Made by a program: the position numbers and the translations under genes
Part shown: one piece after another, positions 36,551-45,423 of the stretch
Layout: every line of letters begins with the position of its first letter
Numbering within the stretch: the stretch's first letter is position 1
The notes under the pieces: model-generated
Databases searched by the model: none
What the model saw: the letters and a program-made list of their open reading frames with translations, nothing else
Told to the model about the DNA's origin: nothing
Assembly: GCF_003675875.1 (NCBI RefSeq)
Contig: NZ_RCDI01000001.1
Location: 1,178,001-1,242,000 of the forward strand
Reading direction: 5' to 3'
Length of the DNA: 64,000 nucleotides
DNA from: Halostella limicola
Lineage (GTDB): Archaea > Halobacteriota > Halobacteria > Halobacteriales > Natronoarchaeaceae

Positions 36551-38489
36551 GGACGCGCGCCGCGGCGTCTCACGGCGGGACTGGCTCCGGGCCGGGAGCA
36601 GCGTGGTCGGCGGAACGGTGTTTGCTGCGGCCGGGGCGACCAGTCTCGGCGTCGACGAAGGGAGATCACGACGGGGCGACGCCGAAGCGGATCGGACCGA
36701 TTTCGTCTGGCTCAGCGGGCCACTACGGAACGTGAGAAACCTTCGCGACAACGTCCTCGCCTTCGCCGCTCGCCACGATCTCGCCGTCGTGCTGGTCGTG
36801 ACGAACCTGGACAACCCGGCTCTCGTTGACGACTTCCTCGACGACGCAGACGCGGCCGCTGAGCGGGGGGTGGATGTCTGGTTGAACGTCGGGATCATGA
36901 AAGCGGTGACGTCGAAGGAGTTCGTGAACGACGCTGAGGAGAGAGAGCAACATTTGAATCGACTCGATCGGATCGTCGAACTGTACCACGACCGCTTCGG
37001 CGACGGCCGGATCGTCCTCTGGCAGGAGGCGCCCGTCTCCGGCCGCTGGGCCGAGGGCGGTAAGTGGACCGCCGAGTCCGTCGACAACCTGCTGGAGCAC
37101 GGTCCGGCGGTGTTCGCGGCCCAGCGTCGCGTGATCAAGGACGTCTCCGATGGGATCGACGTGGGAATCTTCGTCCACTTCCCGTACCTCGTTGACTCGA
37201 AGAGCCCGGAGACCTACGAGCGACTGACGACCGCTCTCCGCGAGCGCGGAGCGACACCCGACTTCGCGATGGTCGACTTCTACCGCGGGTGGTACGAGAA
37301 AGACGTCGGACCGACGGCCGCGAACGACGCCGTCCGGAGCCTGATCGGGAACGCCCGCGAGGGGGTGGACGGGAGGGACGTGTTCTACATGGGCCAGGCC
37401 CACACGATCAACCCGAACCACACGCCGAGCAAGACGGCGATGCGGCTGGACCTCCGAACCGCGATGGACGCCGACGCGAGGGGGATCGGCTGGTACTCCC
37501 GGAACAATTACAAGAAGACCGAGGTCGGCTTCGACCCGTTCGTCCCGAACGTCGCCGATCCCGACAAGTTCGCCGAGCGCGGGGAGGTCGCCACCTACAC
37601 AATCGCCCGTGACCGCTACCTGTTCGCCTGGCGCGGCACACTGGGGACGCGACCGGGCTACGGGCCCGGGGACCGCTTCGACCTCTGGCTCCGCACCGAC
37701 GACGTGGGCTTTCACGACCACCGGCTCTGGCTCCAGACCGCGGAGGGCGACTGGGAGTACGTCGGCGACTTCGGCGGCTACCTCGACGGGGACTACCCCT
37801 ACGACGGCGGCGCCAGCGCGTCGATCTTCCACGCGCTCGACCGGGAGCGGTTCCTCGACGGCGACCTCGAACTCCGGATTGCGTCGGAGGGCGAGACGAC
37901 GCTCCGGAACATCGCCGTCCGCCCGTTCGACCCCGGCGCGTACGTGACGGAGCGGGAAGCGGCGTCGCTCGCGGCCGCGTCGCCGCTCGACCGCTTCGGC
38001 CTCGCCGACGCCGCGCCGGACGTGGAACTCTCGCCCGGCGAGGAGCGGACGGTGACCGTCCCGGTCGCCGTCGGATCGGCGCTGTCAGACGTCGCGCTCG
38101 GCGGCCTCGAACACCGCGAGGCCCGCGCCGCGCTCCCCTCGGCGACCGACGCGGATTACGCCGTGCTCGACCGGTTCGACCTCTGGGCTGTCGGGCCGGA
38201 GGCGGGGTCGATCGAGGGCGCGGCGCTCGGCGACCGCGACGCGGGCGCCGCCGCCGAAGCCGTCGCCCGGGGCGACGGGGCGACCGTCTGGTACGGCCTC
38301 CCCCGGTCGCTGCTCGACGGCGGCCGGACCCTCGCTCGCGCCGACTTCCGGGGCGGCAGCGCCCAGTCGATCTACGCGATGCCACACGCAGGCCGGGACG
38401 CCTTCGTCCCGCCGCACCGGGCGCGCGAACTCGTCGCGGACGACCCCGAGGCCGCGGCGACGTTCAGTCTCGCCTCCGATCGCCGGTAG
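36543..38489 (+). CDS. Tat-exported protein, TIM-barrel-like, unknown
   Basis: A 648-residue exported protein. The N-terminus has RRDWLRAGSSVVGG, a twin-arginine signal followed by a hydrophobic stretch. From about 50 to 330 there is an alternating strand/helix pattern (LAVVLVVTNLDNPALVDDF, GVDVWLNVGIMK, IVLWQEAPVSGRW, GIDVGIFVHFPYLVD, FAMVDFYRGWY, VFYMGQAHT, GIGWYSRNNY) like a (beta/alpha)8 barrel of glycoside-hydrolase type; WQEAP might hold a catalytic acid. The second half has beta-sandwich-like repeats. I do not recognise the family. It overlaps the alpha/beta hydrolase start, which suggests joint expression but not a shared substrate. Confidence 0.7.
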   Translation: MPEDARRGVSRRDWLRAGSSVVGGTVFAAAGATSLGVDEGRSRRGDAEADRTDFVWLSGPLRNVRNLRDNVLAFAARHDLAVVLVVTNLDNPALVDDFLDDADAAAERGVDVWLNVGIMKAVTSKEFVNDAEEREQHLNRLDRIVELYHDRFGDGRIVLWQEAPVSGRWAEGGKWTAESVDNLLEHGPAVFAAQRRVIKDVSDGIDVGIFVHFPYLVDSKSPETYERLTTALRERGATPDFAMVDFYRGWYEKDVGPTAANDAVRSLIGNAREGVDGRDVFYMGQAHTINPNHTPSKTAMRLDLRTAMDADARGIGWYSRNNYKKTEVGFDPFVPNVADPDKFAERGEVATYTIARDRYLFAWRGTLGTRPGYGPGDRFDLWLRTDDVGFHDHRLWLQTAEGDWEYVGDFGGYLDGDYPYDGGASASIFHALDRERFLDGDLELRIASEGETTLRNIAVRPFDPGAYVTEREAASLAAASPLDRFGLADAAPDVELSPGEERTVTVPVAVGSALSDVALGGLEHREARAALPSATDADYAVLDRFDLWAVGPEAGSIEGAALGDRDAGAAAEAVARGDGATVWYGLPRSLLDGGRTLARADFRGGSAQSIYAMPHAGRDAFVPPHRARELVADDPEAAATFSLASDRR

Positions 38490-38585
38490 GTGGTTTCGGC
38501 CACGGCGGGAAACCGCCCGACAGCAGTATTAACTCGATTTCGAATTACAGTACACTTTTACCCGTCGCGGTCGGATCAACGCTTG

Positions 38586-38714
38586 ATGCCCGAAATCACG
38601 GTGTCCGAACACCTGTACGAGAAACTCGAAGAGGCCGCCCAGGACAGCGACATGGACCAGGCGCTGTGGCAGATGGTGTACCTGCACGAGCGCGGCAACA
38701 ACCCCGCGCAGTAA
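38586..38714 (+). CDS. Small conserved haloarchaeal protein (DUF7557-like)
   Basis: A 42-residue protein, ITVSEHLYEKLEEAAQDSDM in its first half and LWQMVYLHERGNNPA near its end, of a type found widely in haloarchaea. The first half resembles the ribbon-helix of antitoxin-like or CopG-like proteins. ATG 38586 is preceded by an A/T-rich block (aattacagtacactttta) containing a TATA box about 30 bases upstream. Function unknown. Its end is 9 bases from the convergent YchF gene. Confidence 0.75.
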   Translation: MPEITVSEHLYEKLEEAAQDSDMDQALWQMVYLHERGNNPAQ

Positions 38715-38723
38715 GTCGAGTTT

Positions 38724-39920
38724 TCACTGGTTGGTCGACACGATTTCGACGACGTCGCGGTTCTCTAGTTCTTGGTCCGCGCCGATCTGGCGCTCGGACC
38801 GACAGTCGATGGCGTGCAGGAAGCCGTCCCCGATGTCCGAGTGCAGGTGGTAGGCGAAGTCCTCCGCGGTCGACCCCTCCGGGAGGATGAAGCAGTCGCG
38901 CAGCACCGTCCCGTCGTCGGTGACGACGCCGTTCGACGACCCGGGGAACACGGCGACGCCGCCCAGCTCGTCGAACAGCGCGGTTTCGAGGGTCCGCTGG
39001 ACCCCCGTGCCGCCAAACGCGGCGACGTACTCGCGGATCTGCTCCAGTCCCGCCGCCTGTTCGTCGCCGAGGTCGCCGACGACCTCGAACTCGTCGTCGC
39101 CCGGCCGGTAGTCGACGGCGCCCTGCTCCGACGCCGTCTTCAGCGCCTTCTCGGCGTGGGCGCTCGTCGGCACGAACGTCAGGTGGTCGTACTCGGGGTC
39201 GTTCGCTATCTCCTCGTAGTTGGCCTGCGCCTCGGGCGTGTCCATCTTGTTCGCGGCGATCACCATCGGCTTCGTGCGCTTGCGGATCTCGCGAGCCAGC
39301 GCCGCGCGGTCGTCCTCGTCCCACTCGTCCGGGTCAAGCGGCATGTTTAGCCAGAGGATCGTCCGCTTGATCTCGTCTTTGTTCGTCCCGAACGCGCTCA
39401 TCTGCTCCGCGAGGTCGACCTCGACGTCCGAGTCCTCGCCGTCGTAGCCCGAGCGGTAGCGCTCGATGCCCTTCTCCAGCACGTCGAGGTACCACATGTC
39501 GAGTTCGTTCTCCAGGAAGTCGACGTCCTCCCGCGGGTCGTGGTCCTCCGTCGGCTCGCCTTCGAGGTCCGTCTTCCCGGAGAAGTCGACGACGTGGACC
39601 AGCACGTCCGCCTCGTTCAGATCCGTGAGGAACTGGTTGCCGAGCCCGTTGCCCTCGTGTGCGCCGGGGATCAGTCCGGCCACGTCGACGAGCTTGACCG
39701 GGACGAACCGCGTGCCGTCCTCGCAGTAGCCAGTCTCGGGTGTACAGGTCTCGCCGAACTCCGGAGCCGCGCAGTCGACGCGGACGTACGCCTCGCCGAC
39801 GCTCGGGTCGATGGTCGTGAACGGGTACGCGCCCTCCGGTACGTCGTTCATCGTCGCCGCGTTGAAGAAGCTCGACTTGCCGACCGATGGCTTCCCCACC
39901 AGGCCGATCTTGTAGGTCAT
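38724..39920 (-). CDS. ychF: YchF/OLA1-type nucleotide-binding protein
   Basis: A 398-residue Obg-like P-loop protein, universally conserved, that binds ATP better than GTP and associates with the ribosome. GKPSVGKSS at about 8-16 is the P-loop; FTTIDPSVG is the switch I region, VDVAGLIPGAHEGNGLGNQF the switch II region, and NKMD the G4 motif. The C-terminal TGS domain (about 315-398, LPEGSTAEDFAYHLH) binds RNA. The ATG at 39920 is the usual start, beginning MTYKIGLVG. Confidence 0.95.
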   Translation of the reverse strand: MTYKIGLVGKPSVGKSSFFNAATMNDVPEGAYPFTTIDPSVGEAYVRVDCAAPEFGETCTPETGYCEDGTRFVPVKLVDVAGLIPGAHEGNGLGNQFLTDLNEADVLVHVVDFSGKTDLEGEPTEDHDPREDVDFLENELDMWYLDVLEKGIERYRSGYDGEDSDVEVDLAEQMSAFGTNKDEIKRTILWLNMPLDPDEWDEDDRAALAREIRKRTKPMVIAANKMDTPEAQANYEEIANDPEYDHLTFVPTSAHAEKALKTASEQGAVDYRPGDDEFEVVGDLGDEQAAGLEQIREYVAAFGGTGVQRTLETALFDELGGVAVFPGSSNGVVTDDGTVLRDCFILPEGSTAEDFAYHLHSDIGDGFLHAIDCRSERQIGADQELENRDVVEIVSTNQ

Positions 39921-40039
39921 TGACTCCTCTGGTCGGTCGCCGCACGAAAGGGTTACCAAAACGAGCGCGCCCTGTCAGTCGGTGACAGCCGGGCCGCGCG
40001 AGGCGGTTCGTCGCGCCGGTCGGACGCTCCCGCCCGGGG

Positions 40040-40618
40040 CTACTCCTCCTCGTCTTCGTCCGCGCTCGTCTCGTCGGACTCGTCCCCGCCGAGGTCGATG
40101 CCCGACTCCTCGCCCTCGGGCGCCTCGCCGATGTCCGTCTCGTGCTCGTCGGCGTCCGCGTCGGTCGCCGACTCCCCGGCCGTCGCCTCCTCGTCGGTCA
40201 GTTCGTCGCTCGCCTCCATGTCTGTCTGCATGTCCTCGGGCGGTTCCTCGGTGTCCTGCTCGCCGAACTCGACCTCGGTCATGCCCGTCTCGCTGACGCT
40301 CTCCGAGACGTCCGTCGACGGGTCGACGGTCTCTTTCCCCGCGTCCGCGGGGAACTCGATGTCGCTCGCGCCGCGTCGGGACCGGCGCTGGAGGAGGCCG
40401 ACGACGAGGGCGAGCGAGCCCATCGCGAGCCGGCGCTTGCGGCCCCGCTTCGAGCGGAGGCCGCGGACGATCCACAGCACCCCCGTGCTCATGGCGAGGC
40501 GCCCGGACCGGAGCTGCTCGCCGATCCGGCCGGGGATCATCCCCTGCGACCCGCTCGCCGCCCCTTCGCCCGCCCGTTCGTTTCCGGTCGCCGTTCCGAT
40601 GATGTCTTTGAACAGCAT
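40040..40618 (-). CDS. Hypothetical acidic protein with a basic helical segment
   Basis: A 192-residue protein. The first 85 residues include a basic, partly hydrophobic stretch (RSKRGRKRRLAMGSLALVVG) and the last 110 are very acidic and low in complexity (ASDELTDEEATAGE, ending ADEDEEE). No family recognised. It is divergent from the thioredoxin-reductase-like gene, with a shared 78-base promoter region. Confidence 0.65.
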   Translation of the reverse strand: MLFKDIIGTATGNERAGEGAASGSQGMIPGRIGEQLRSGRLAMSTGVLWIVRGLRSKRGRKRRLAMGSLALVVGLLQRRSRRGASDIEFPADAGKETVDPSTDVSESVSETGMTEVEFGEQDTEEPPEDMQTDMEASDELTDEEATAGESATDADADEHETDIGEAPEGEESGIDLGGDESDETSADEDEEE

Positions 40619-40696
40619 GTGCCGAGCGAACTACCACGGCGACGCAGTTAAACGCCGGACCCCGCCAGTCAACTGCGTCGGGATCGTACGCCGCCC

Positions 40697-41749
40697 ATGG
40701 ACCGACAGCCGGCCTACGAGGTAGCCGTGATCGGCGGGGGACCGGCCGGGCTGACCGCCGCCCTGTACGCCACCCGACTGGGGCACCGGACGGCGCTCAT
40801 CACCAGGGAGGGCGGCCGCCACGAGCTCGTCGACTCCGTCCACAACCTTATCGGCGTCTCGGAGGAGACGTCCGGCGCCGAACTGGCCGCGGTCGCCGCC
40901 GCCCAGCTGGAGGAGTACGGGACGGACTACTACGAGGACTCGGTCACCGCCCTCGGGCGCGCGGACGACGACCGCTTTCGGATCGAGGCGACCCACGCGG
41001 ACCTGCTCGCCGAGCGGGTCGTGCTGGCGACCGGCTTCTCCGACAACGCCCCGCGGGTCCCCGACCTCCAGCGGTTCACCGGGCACGGCCTGCACTACTG
41101 CCTGCACTGCGACGCCTACACGCTCGCGGACGCCCCGGTGTTCGTCCTCGGGCACGACGAGGAGGCAGCCCACGTGGCGATGACGCTGCTCAACTTCACC
41201 GGGGAGGTGGACCTGATACTGAACGGGGAGCGACCGACGTGGGGCGACGACACGGCGACGCAGGTCGAGACCCACCCGGTCGAGGTGCTCTCACGGTCCG
41301 TCAACTCGGCGTTCGCAGAGAGCGAGAGCACGGAGGCGTGGATCGGCGGGCTGGAGTTCGCCGACGGCACCGAGCGCGAGTACGTCGGCGGGTTCGCCGT
41401 CTACGGCCGGGAGTACAACGCTGCGCTCGCCGAGGACCTGGGCTGCGAGCTCAACGACGACGGCTCCGTCGCGGTGGACGAGGACTTCGAGACCAGCGTC
41501 GACGGCGTCTACGCGGTCGGCGACGTGACCCACGGGCAGAACCAGACGCCGGTCGCCGTCGGCGACGGCGCGCGGGCGGGCATCGCCGTGCACCACGACC
41601 TCCGGCGGTTCCCGCTGTCGGCCGAGGAGTGCGCGGACCGCGACCCGGGCGACCTGAGCGCCCCCGCCGTCGCCGACGACCTGCGGGCGCGGATGCGCCG
41701 CCACCGCTCGCGCGACGACTACGCCGGCATGACGCCGGACGGCTCCTGA
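40697..41749 (+). CDS. Thioredoxin reductase-like FAD/NAD(P) oxidoreductase
   Basis: A 350-residue flavoprotein. VIGGGPAGLTAALYATRLG is the FAD-binding site, YCLHCDAYTL carries the redox-active pair Cys 135 and Cys 138 (CLHC instead of the usual CATC), VFVLGHDEEAAHVAM the NAD(P) site, and GVYAVGDVTHGQNQTP the second FAD motif. The C-terminus is longer than in E. coli-type enzymes by about 30 residues (RMRRHRSRDDYAG). No thioredoxin gene is adjacent, so its partner is unknown. Confidence 0.92.
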   Translation: MDRQPAYEVAVIGGGPAGLTAALYATRLGHRTALITREGGRHELVDSVHNLIGVSEETSGAELAAVAAAQLEEYGTDYYEDSVTALGRADDDRFRIEATHADLLAERVVLATGFSDNAPRVPDLQRFTGHGLHYCLHCDAYTLADAPVFVLGHDEEAAHVAMTLLNFTGEVDLILNGERPTWGDDTATQVETHPVEVLSRSVNSAFAESESTEAWIGGLEFADGTEREYVGGFAVYGREYNAALAEDLGCELNDDGSVAVDEDFETSVDGVYAVGDVTHGQNQTPVAVGDGARAGIAVHHDLRRFPLSAEECADRDPGDLSAPAVADDLRARMRRHRSRDDYAGMTPDGS

Positions 41750-41854
41750 CCGGCGTATACACTCTGGCCTAGCGTCGTCGACCCGTCCATGTCCGAATCG
41801 ACCAACGAGTGCGGCGGCTGGGGCGGTGCGGAGAGCGGCGGCTCGCGGCGGCGA

Positions 41855-42283
41855 TCAGGCCTCGGCGATCGCTCGCTCGGCGTACCAGACCAGCGAGAAG
41901 TCCTGCGGGGAGGGGAGCGCGCACGCGAACCAGGCGACGGCCGCGGTGACGAGGTAGGGGTTCCCGAGAGTGGCGGGGTCCGGGAGGACGCCGGCGGCGA
42001 CGAGGACGAACGGCGTCGCGAGCGTGAGCGGCATCAGCGCCGAGACCCGGAGCAGCCAGGGGGAGGTGTCCGCGGGGAGGTCCCGCGGCGTCACGGAGGC
42101 CCAGGTGCCGAACGCGCCGGCCCGGAGGTAGTCGCTCCCGTCGCTGTCCGGTAGCCACTCCGTGTCGTAGGGGATGCCGGCGAGCGAGAGCACGGCGGCG
42201 TGGGCGTACTCGTGGGCGACAGTGCCGACGCCGAGCGTCACGAAGAGGGCGAGCGCGGCACCGAGTAGCTGGAGGACGTCCAT
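41855..42283 (-). CDS. Small M50-like membrane metalloprotease-type protein
   Basis: A 142-residue membrane protein with about four segments. HEYAH at residues 24-28 lies in the first membrane helix, as in site-2 (M50) proteases, and is followed by AAVLSLAGIPYD. The NxxPxxxD motif of M50 is not obvious (LPSPQDFSLVWY may correspond). Such short relatives are found in haloarchaea; activity is uncertain. A TATA-like cacattaaagag lies about 50 bases upstream. Confidence 0.72.
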   Translation of the reverse strand: MDVLQLLGAALALFVTLGVGTVAHEYAHAAVLSLAGIPYDTEWLPDSDGSDYLRAGAFGTWASVTPRDLPADTSPWLLRVSALMPLTLATPFVLVAAGVLPDPATLGNPYLVTAAVAWFACALPSPQDFSLVWYAERAIAEA

Positions 42284-42489
42284 CGAAATGCTGCCTTACT
42301 GTTCCCATCAGAGTGGCTGTCGCTCTTTAATGTGTCGTTTCCGAGGGTAGGGCGGCTACGGTGTCAACACTCCTCCGGTAAGACCGCCTTATTTCCCGTT
42401 GCGCCGATCGCTCCCTCCTTTTCATCGTCGAACGCCGCCGTTCCACCGCGGCGTGTCGTTTCAAGTGCGAGGGACGAGAACGTCCCACT

Positions 42490-42927
42490 ATGTACGACGA
42501 CGTACTGATGCCGACGGACGGGAGCGAGGGGACGGTGACGGCGCTCGAGCACGCCCGCGAGATCGCGGGCAACCACGACGCGACCCTCCACGTGGTCCAC
42601 GTCGTCGACCGGCGGGTGTACCTCGCGGCGGGCAAGGACGAGCAGGACGAGGTGCTCGACGGTCTCCAGTCGGACGGCGAGGACGCCATCGACACCGTGG
42701 TCGACCGGCTCGGCGGTGACGGGCTCGACGTGGTGACGGAACTCCGGGAGGGCGTCCCGCACCGCGAACTGCTCGACTACGCCGAGGAACACGACATCGA
42801 CCTGATCGCGATCGGCACCCACGGCCGTTCGAGTCGCGACCAGATCGTCAACATGGGCAGCGTCACCGAGAAGGTCGTCGACAACTCCGAGCGCCCCGTT
42901 CTGGTCGTCCACATCGAGGAGAGCTAG
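42490..42927 (+). CDS. Universal stress protein (UspA family)
   Basis: A 145-residue single-domain Usp. VLMPTDGSEGTVTALEHA starts the fold, IDLIAIGTHGRSSRDQIVN and MGSVTEKVVDNSERPVLVVH complete the ATP-binding motif G-2x-G-9x-G(S/T), all of which is present. Members respond to stress and nutrient state. It stands alone, 48 bases upstream of the amine-oxidase-like gene, on the same strand. Confidence 0.94.
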   Translation: MYDDVLMPTDGSEGTVTALEHAREIAGNHDATLHVVHVVDRRVYLAAGKDEQDEVLDGLQSDGEDAIDTVVDRLGGDGLDVVTELREGVPHRELLDYAEEHDIDLIAIGTHGRSSRDQIVNMGSVTEKVVDNSERPVLVVHIEES

Positions 42928-42974
42928 GGGATCTCCCTACAGGCATTTCCGCCGGCGGTCCTAAGGTGAGACCC

Positions 42975-44018
42975 ATGCAGTCGATCGCCATCGTCGGGGC
43001 CGGCGTCGCCGGACTGGGTGCCGCCTACGCTCTTCGGGACCGGGACGCGACCGTCACGCTGTTCGAGCGCGCGGACCGAGTGGGCGGGCGCTCGGCCACG
43101 CGCCGGACCGACGGGTACACGTACGACACCGGCGCGAACTACCTGAAGGACGGCGACGACCGCGTGACCGATCTGGTCACCGGCCCGCTCTCGTCGGGAC
43201 TCGTCGAGGTCGAGGGCCCGGTCTGGACGTTCGACGCGGACGGCGCGGTGTCGCCCGGCCGCGACGAGGACGAGCGCAAGTGGACCTACGAGGGCGGTAT
43301 CGCGACGCTCGCGACTCGTCTCCGGGACGCCGCCGACGCCGCCGTCGAGACGGGGACGCCGGTGGAACGGCTCCGGCGGGCCAGCGACGAGTGGGTCGTC
43401 GAGACGGCGATGCGCGGCGCTCCCGGGGTGAGCGACGACGGTTCAGCGGCGTTCGACGACGTCGTGCTGACGCCGCCAGCGCCCGAAACGGCCGCCCTGC
43501 TCGCCGACGCCGAGTGGGACCATCCCGACCGCGAGCGGATCCGCGAGGCCGCCGCGGCGGTGCCGTACCGCTCCATCCTCTCGGTCGCGCTCCATTACCC
43601 CGCCCCGGTCGAGCGCCCGTACTACGCGCTGGTAAACACCGATCGCGAGCACGCGGTCGGGTGGCTCGCCCGCGAGGAGTGCAAGCCCGGACACGTCCCC
43701 GACGGCGAGTCCCTCCTGATCGCCCAGATGGCGCCCGACTGGTCCGCCGACCGGTTCGGCGATGACGACGACGCGATCGCCGCCGACGCGGCGCGGCACG
43801 CGGCCGCGCTCCTCGACGAGGACCGGCTACGGTCCCCGGACTGGACGGACGTCGCGCGGTGGCGGCGCGCGCTCCCGGACGCGGGCGTCGCCGCGGACGC
43901 CGTCGCGGCCGCGCGGGACCACGACCTCTACCTCGCGGGCGACTGGGTCGCGGGCGAGGCCCGCCTGCACGCGGCGCTGTCGAGCGGGCTGAAAACGGGA
44001 GAACGCGTCGTCGATTAA
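42975..44018 (+). CDS. FAD-dependent amine-oxidase/renalase-like protein
   Basis: A 347-residue flavoprotein. IAIVGAGVAGLGAAYALRD is the FAD-binding motif, VGGRSATRR follows, and LYLAGDWVAGEARLHAALSSG near the end is the second FAD motif. The middle is less conserved (YDTGANYLKDGDDRV). Renalase-type enzymes oxidise dihydronicotinamide forms; amine oxidation is the alternative. The stop overlaps the convergent PGF-CTERM gene by 4 bases. Confidence 0.88.
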   Translation: MQSIAIVGAGVAGLGAAYALRDRDATVTLFERADRVGGRSATRRTDGYTYDTGANYLKDGDDRVTDLVTGPLSSGLVEVEGPVWTFDADGAVSPGRDEDERKWTYEGGIATLATRLRDAADAAVETGTPVERLRRASDEWVVETAMRGAPGVSDDGSAAFDDVVLTPPAPETAALLADAEWDHPDRERIREAAAAVPYRSILSVALHYPAPVERPYYALVNTDREHAVGWLAREECKPGHVPDGESLLIAQMAPDWSADRFGDDDDAIAADAARHAAALLDEDRLRSPDWTDVARWRRALPDAGVAADAVAAARDHDLYLAGDWVAGEARLHAALSSGLKTGERVVD

Positions 44019-45286
44019 CCTCGGCGGCGGAGCGCGACGAGCGCCCCGGCCAGCGCGACCACGGCCGCGCCGGCGGTGAACCCGGGGAGGCCGCCGCCGT
44101 CGCTCTCGTCAGACTCGGTGTCGTTCGTCGCCGCGGTCGTCGCCGGCGTCTCGTCGCCGCCCTCCTCCACGCCGCGGACGGCCACCGGGTCGGAGGCGAG
44201 GTCGTCCGTCTCCGCGGTGATCTCGAACTCGCCGGCCTCGGTGATGGGGACGTTCAGCACGCCGTTGGCGTCGGTCTGCCCGACCTCCTCGCCGTCGCGC
44301 AGGACGGTCGCGCCCTCGACGGTCTGGTTGTACTCGTCGGTCACCTCGACGCGAACCGTCTCGCCGACGACGACGCGCTCCTGACCCGCGTCGACCGAGA
44401 GCGTCGGCGTCCGCGTCACGTTGTACGTGACCGCGACCGCGTCCTGCTCGTCGATAGAGAGTTCGCGCTCGATGCTCTCGTAATCGGGGTGGTCGACGAC
44501 GACGGTGTACTCCGTGTTGACGCCGAGGCGGGTCGCCGCCTCGCCGTTCCGCCCGTCGGTCCGGGCCGCCGCGACCTCTTCGCCGTCGTTGCGCACCGAG
44601 ATCCGGGCGTCGCCGACCGGCCGCGGGTCGTCGAAGAACGCGTCCTGCACGACGAAGTCGACGTTCGCCCGGGCGCTCTCGATCGTGACCGACTTGACGG
44701 TCGTACCGTCCGCCTCGAACTCGATCGTCCGCTCCAGGTACCCCTCGCGCTCGACCGTCGCGGTGTACTCGCCGGCCTCGACGGCGACGCTCTCGTAGGT
44801 CCCCTCGGCGTTCGTCCGGCCGCGGTCCACGGTGCGGGCGTCGCCCTCTTTCTTCAGCGAGACCCGCGTGCCCTCGACCGCGCCGGTGTCGTCGCTCACG
44901 TCGACGACGGCGGTCGCCCGGGGGTACACGGTCACGTCGACCGTCTCGCTCTCGGTCATCTCGCCGACTCGGACGGGGAAGTTCCGAACGTAGTCGTCGT
45001 GGGTCACGCGCACGGTGGGGGACGCGTTCCGCGGCACGTCCACCAGAGCGCGACCGTTCGAGAAGGTCGTGGTCCGGTTCTCGCCCGCGTCGTAGGTGAC
45101 GTTCACTCGCGCGTTCCCGACGGGGTCGCCCTCGTCGTCCGTGACCGCTATCTCCAGCGTCACGAGGTCGGCCGTCGCGTCGGCGGTCGACGCGGGGGCC
45201 GCCGGTCCCGCGGCGCCGGCGACCGGGGTCGCGGCGCCGACGGCGCTCGCGACGAGCAGCGCGACGACGGCTACAGTTCTATTCAT
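44015..45286 (-). CDS. PGF-CTERM surface protein with repeated beta domains
   Basis: A 423-residue secreted protein. A Sec signal peptide (about residues 1-25) is followed by several carboxypeptidase-regulatory-like or Ig-like repeats, each with a G-V-x-V-T core (EIAVTDDEGDPVGNARVNV, VVDVSDDTGAVEGTRVSL, VRVEVTDEYNQTVEGATVL). The end reads GGGLPGFTAGAAVVALAGAL with Arg after the helix: a PGF-type sorting signal that is cut by archaeosortase ArtA and lipid-anchored. A Thr-rich stretch before it is a likely O-glycosylated spacer. A TATA box (tttaagtaaa) is 27-30 bases upstream. Confidence 0.9.
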   Translation of the reverse strand: MNRTVAVVALLVASAVGAATPVAGAAGPAAPASTADATADLVTLEIAVTDDEGDPVGNARVNVTYDAGENRTTTFSNGRALVDVPRNASPTVRVTHDDYVRNFPVRVGEMTESETVDVTVYPRATAVVDVSDDTGAVEGTRVSLKKEGDARTVDRGRTNAEGTYESVAVEAGEYTATVEREGYLERTIEFEADGTTVKSVTIESARANVDFVVQDAFFDDPRPVGDARISVRNDGEEVAAARTDGRNGEAATRLGVNTEYTVVVDHPDYESIERELSIDEQDAVAVTYNVTRTPTLSVDAGQERVVVGETVRVEVTDEYNQTVEGATVLRDGEEVGQTDANGVLNVPITEAGEFEITAETDDLASDPVAVRGVEEGGDETPATTAATNDTESDESDGGGLPGFTAGAAVVALAGALVALRRRG

Positions 45287-45423
45287 ATTCGCGGTGTTAT
45301 TTGCTGTTTACTTAAACCTCTCCCATAGCTCGGCGATCCGCGCCGCGGGGACGGCCGTCTCCCCGCTCGCCAAGACGGGCCGCCTTCACAACGCTCTTGT
45401 CGGCGTCTCGCCATTGCTCCCCC

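Noticed and set aside
41790-42154. Plus-strand frame starting MSESTNECGGWGG with a TATA-like gtataca upstream
   Set aside because: Most of it lies opposite the M50-like gene and looks like its complement; only the first 20 residues are not overlapped.
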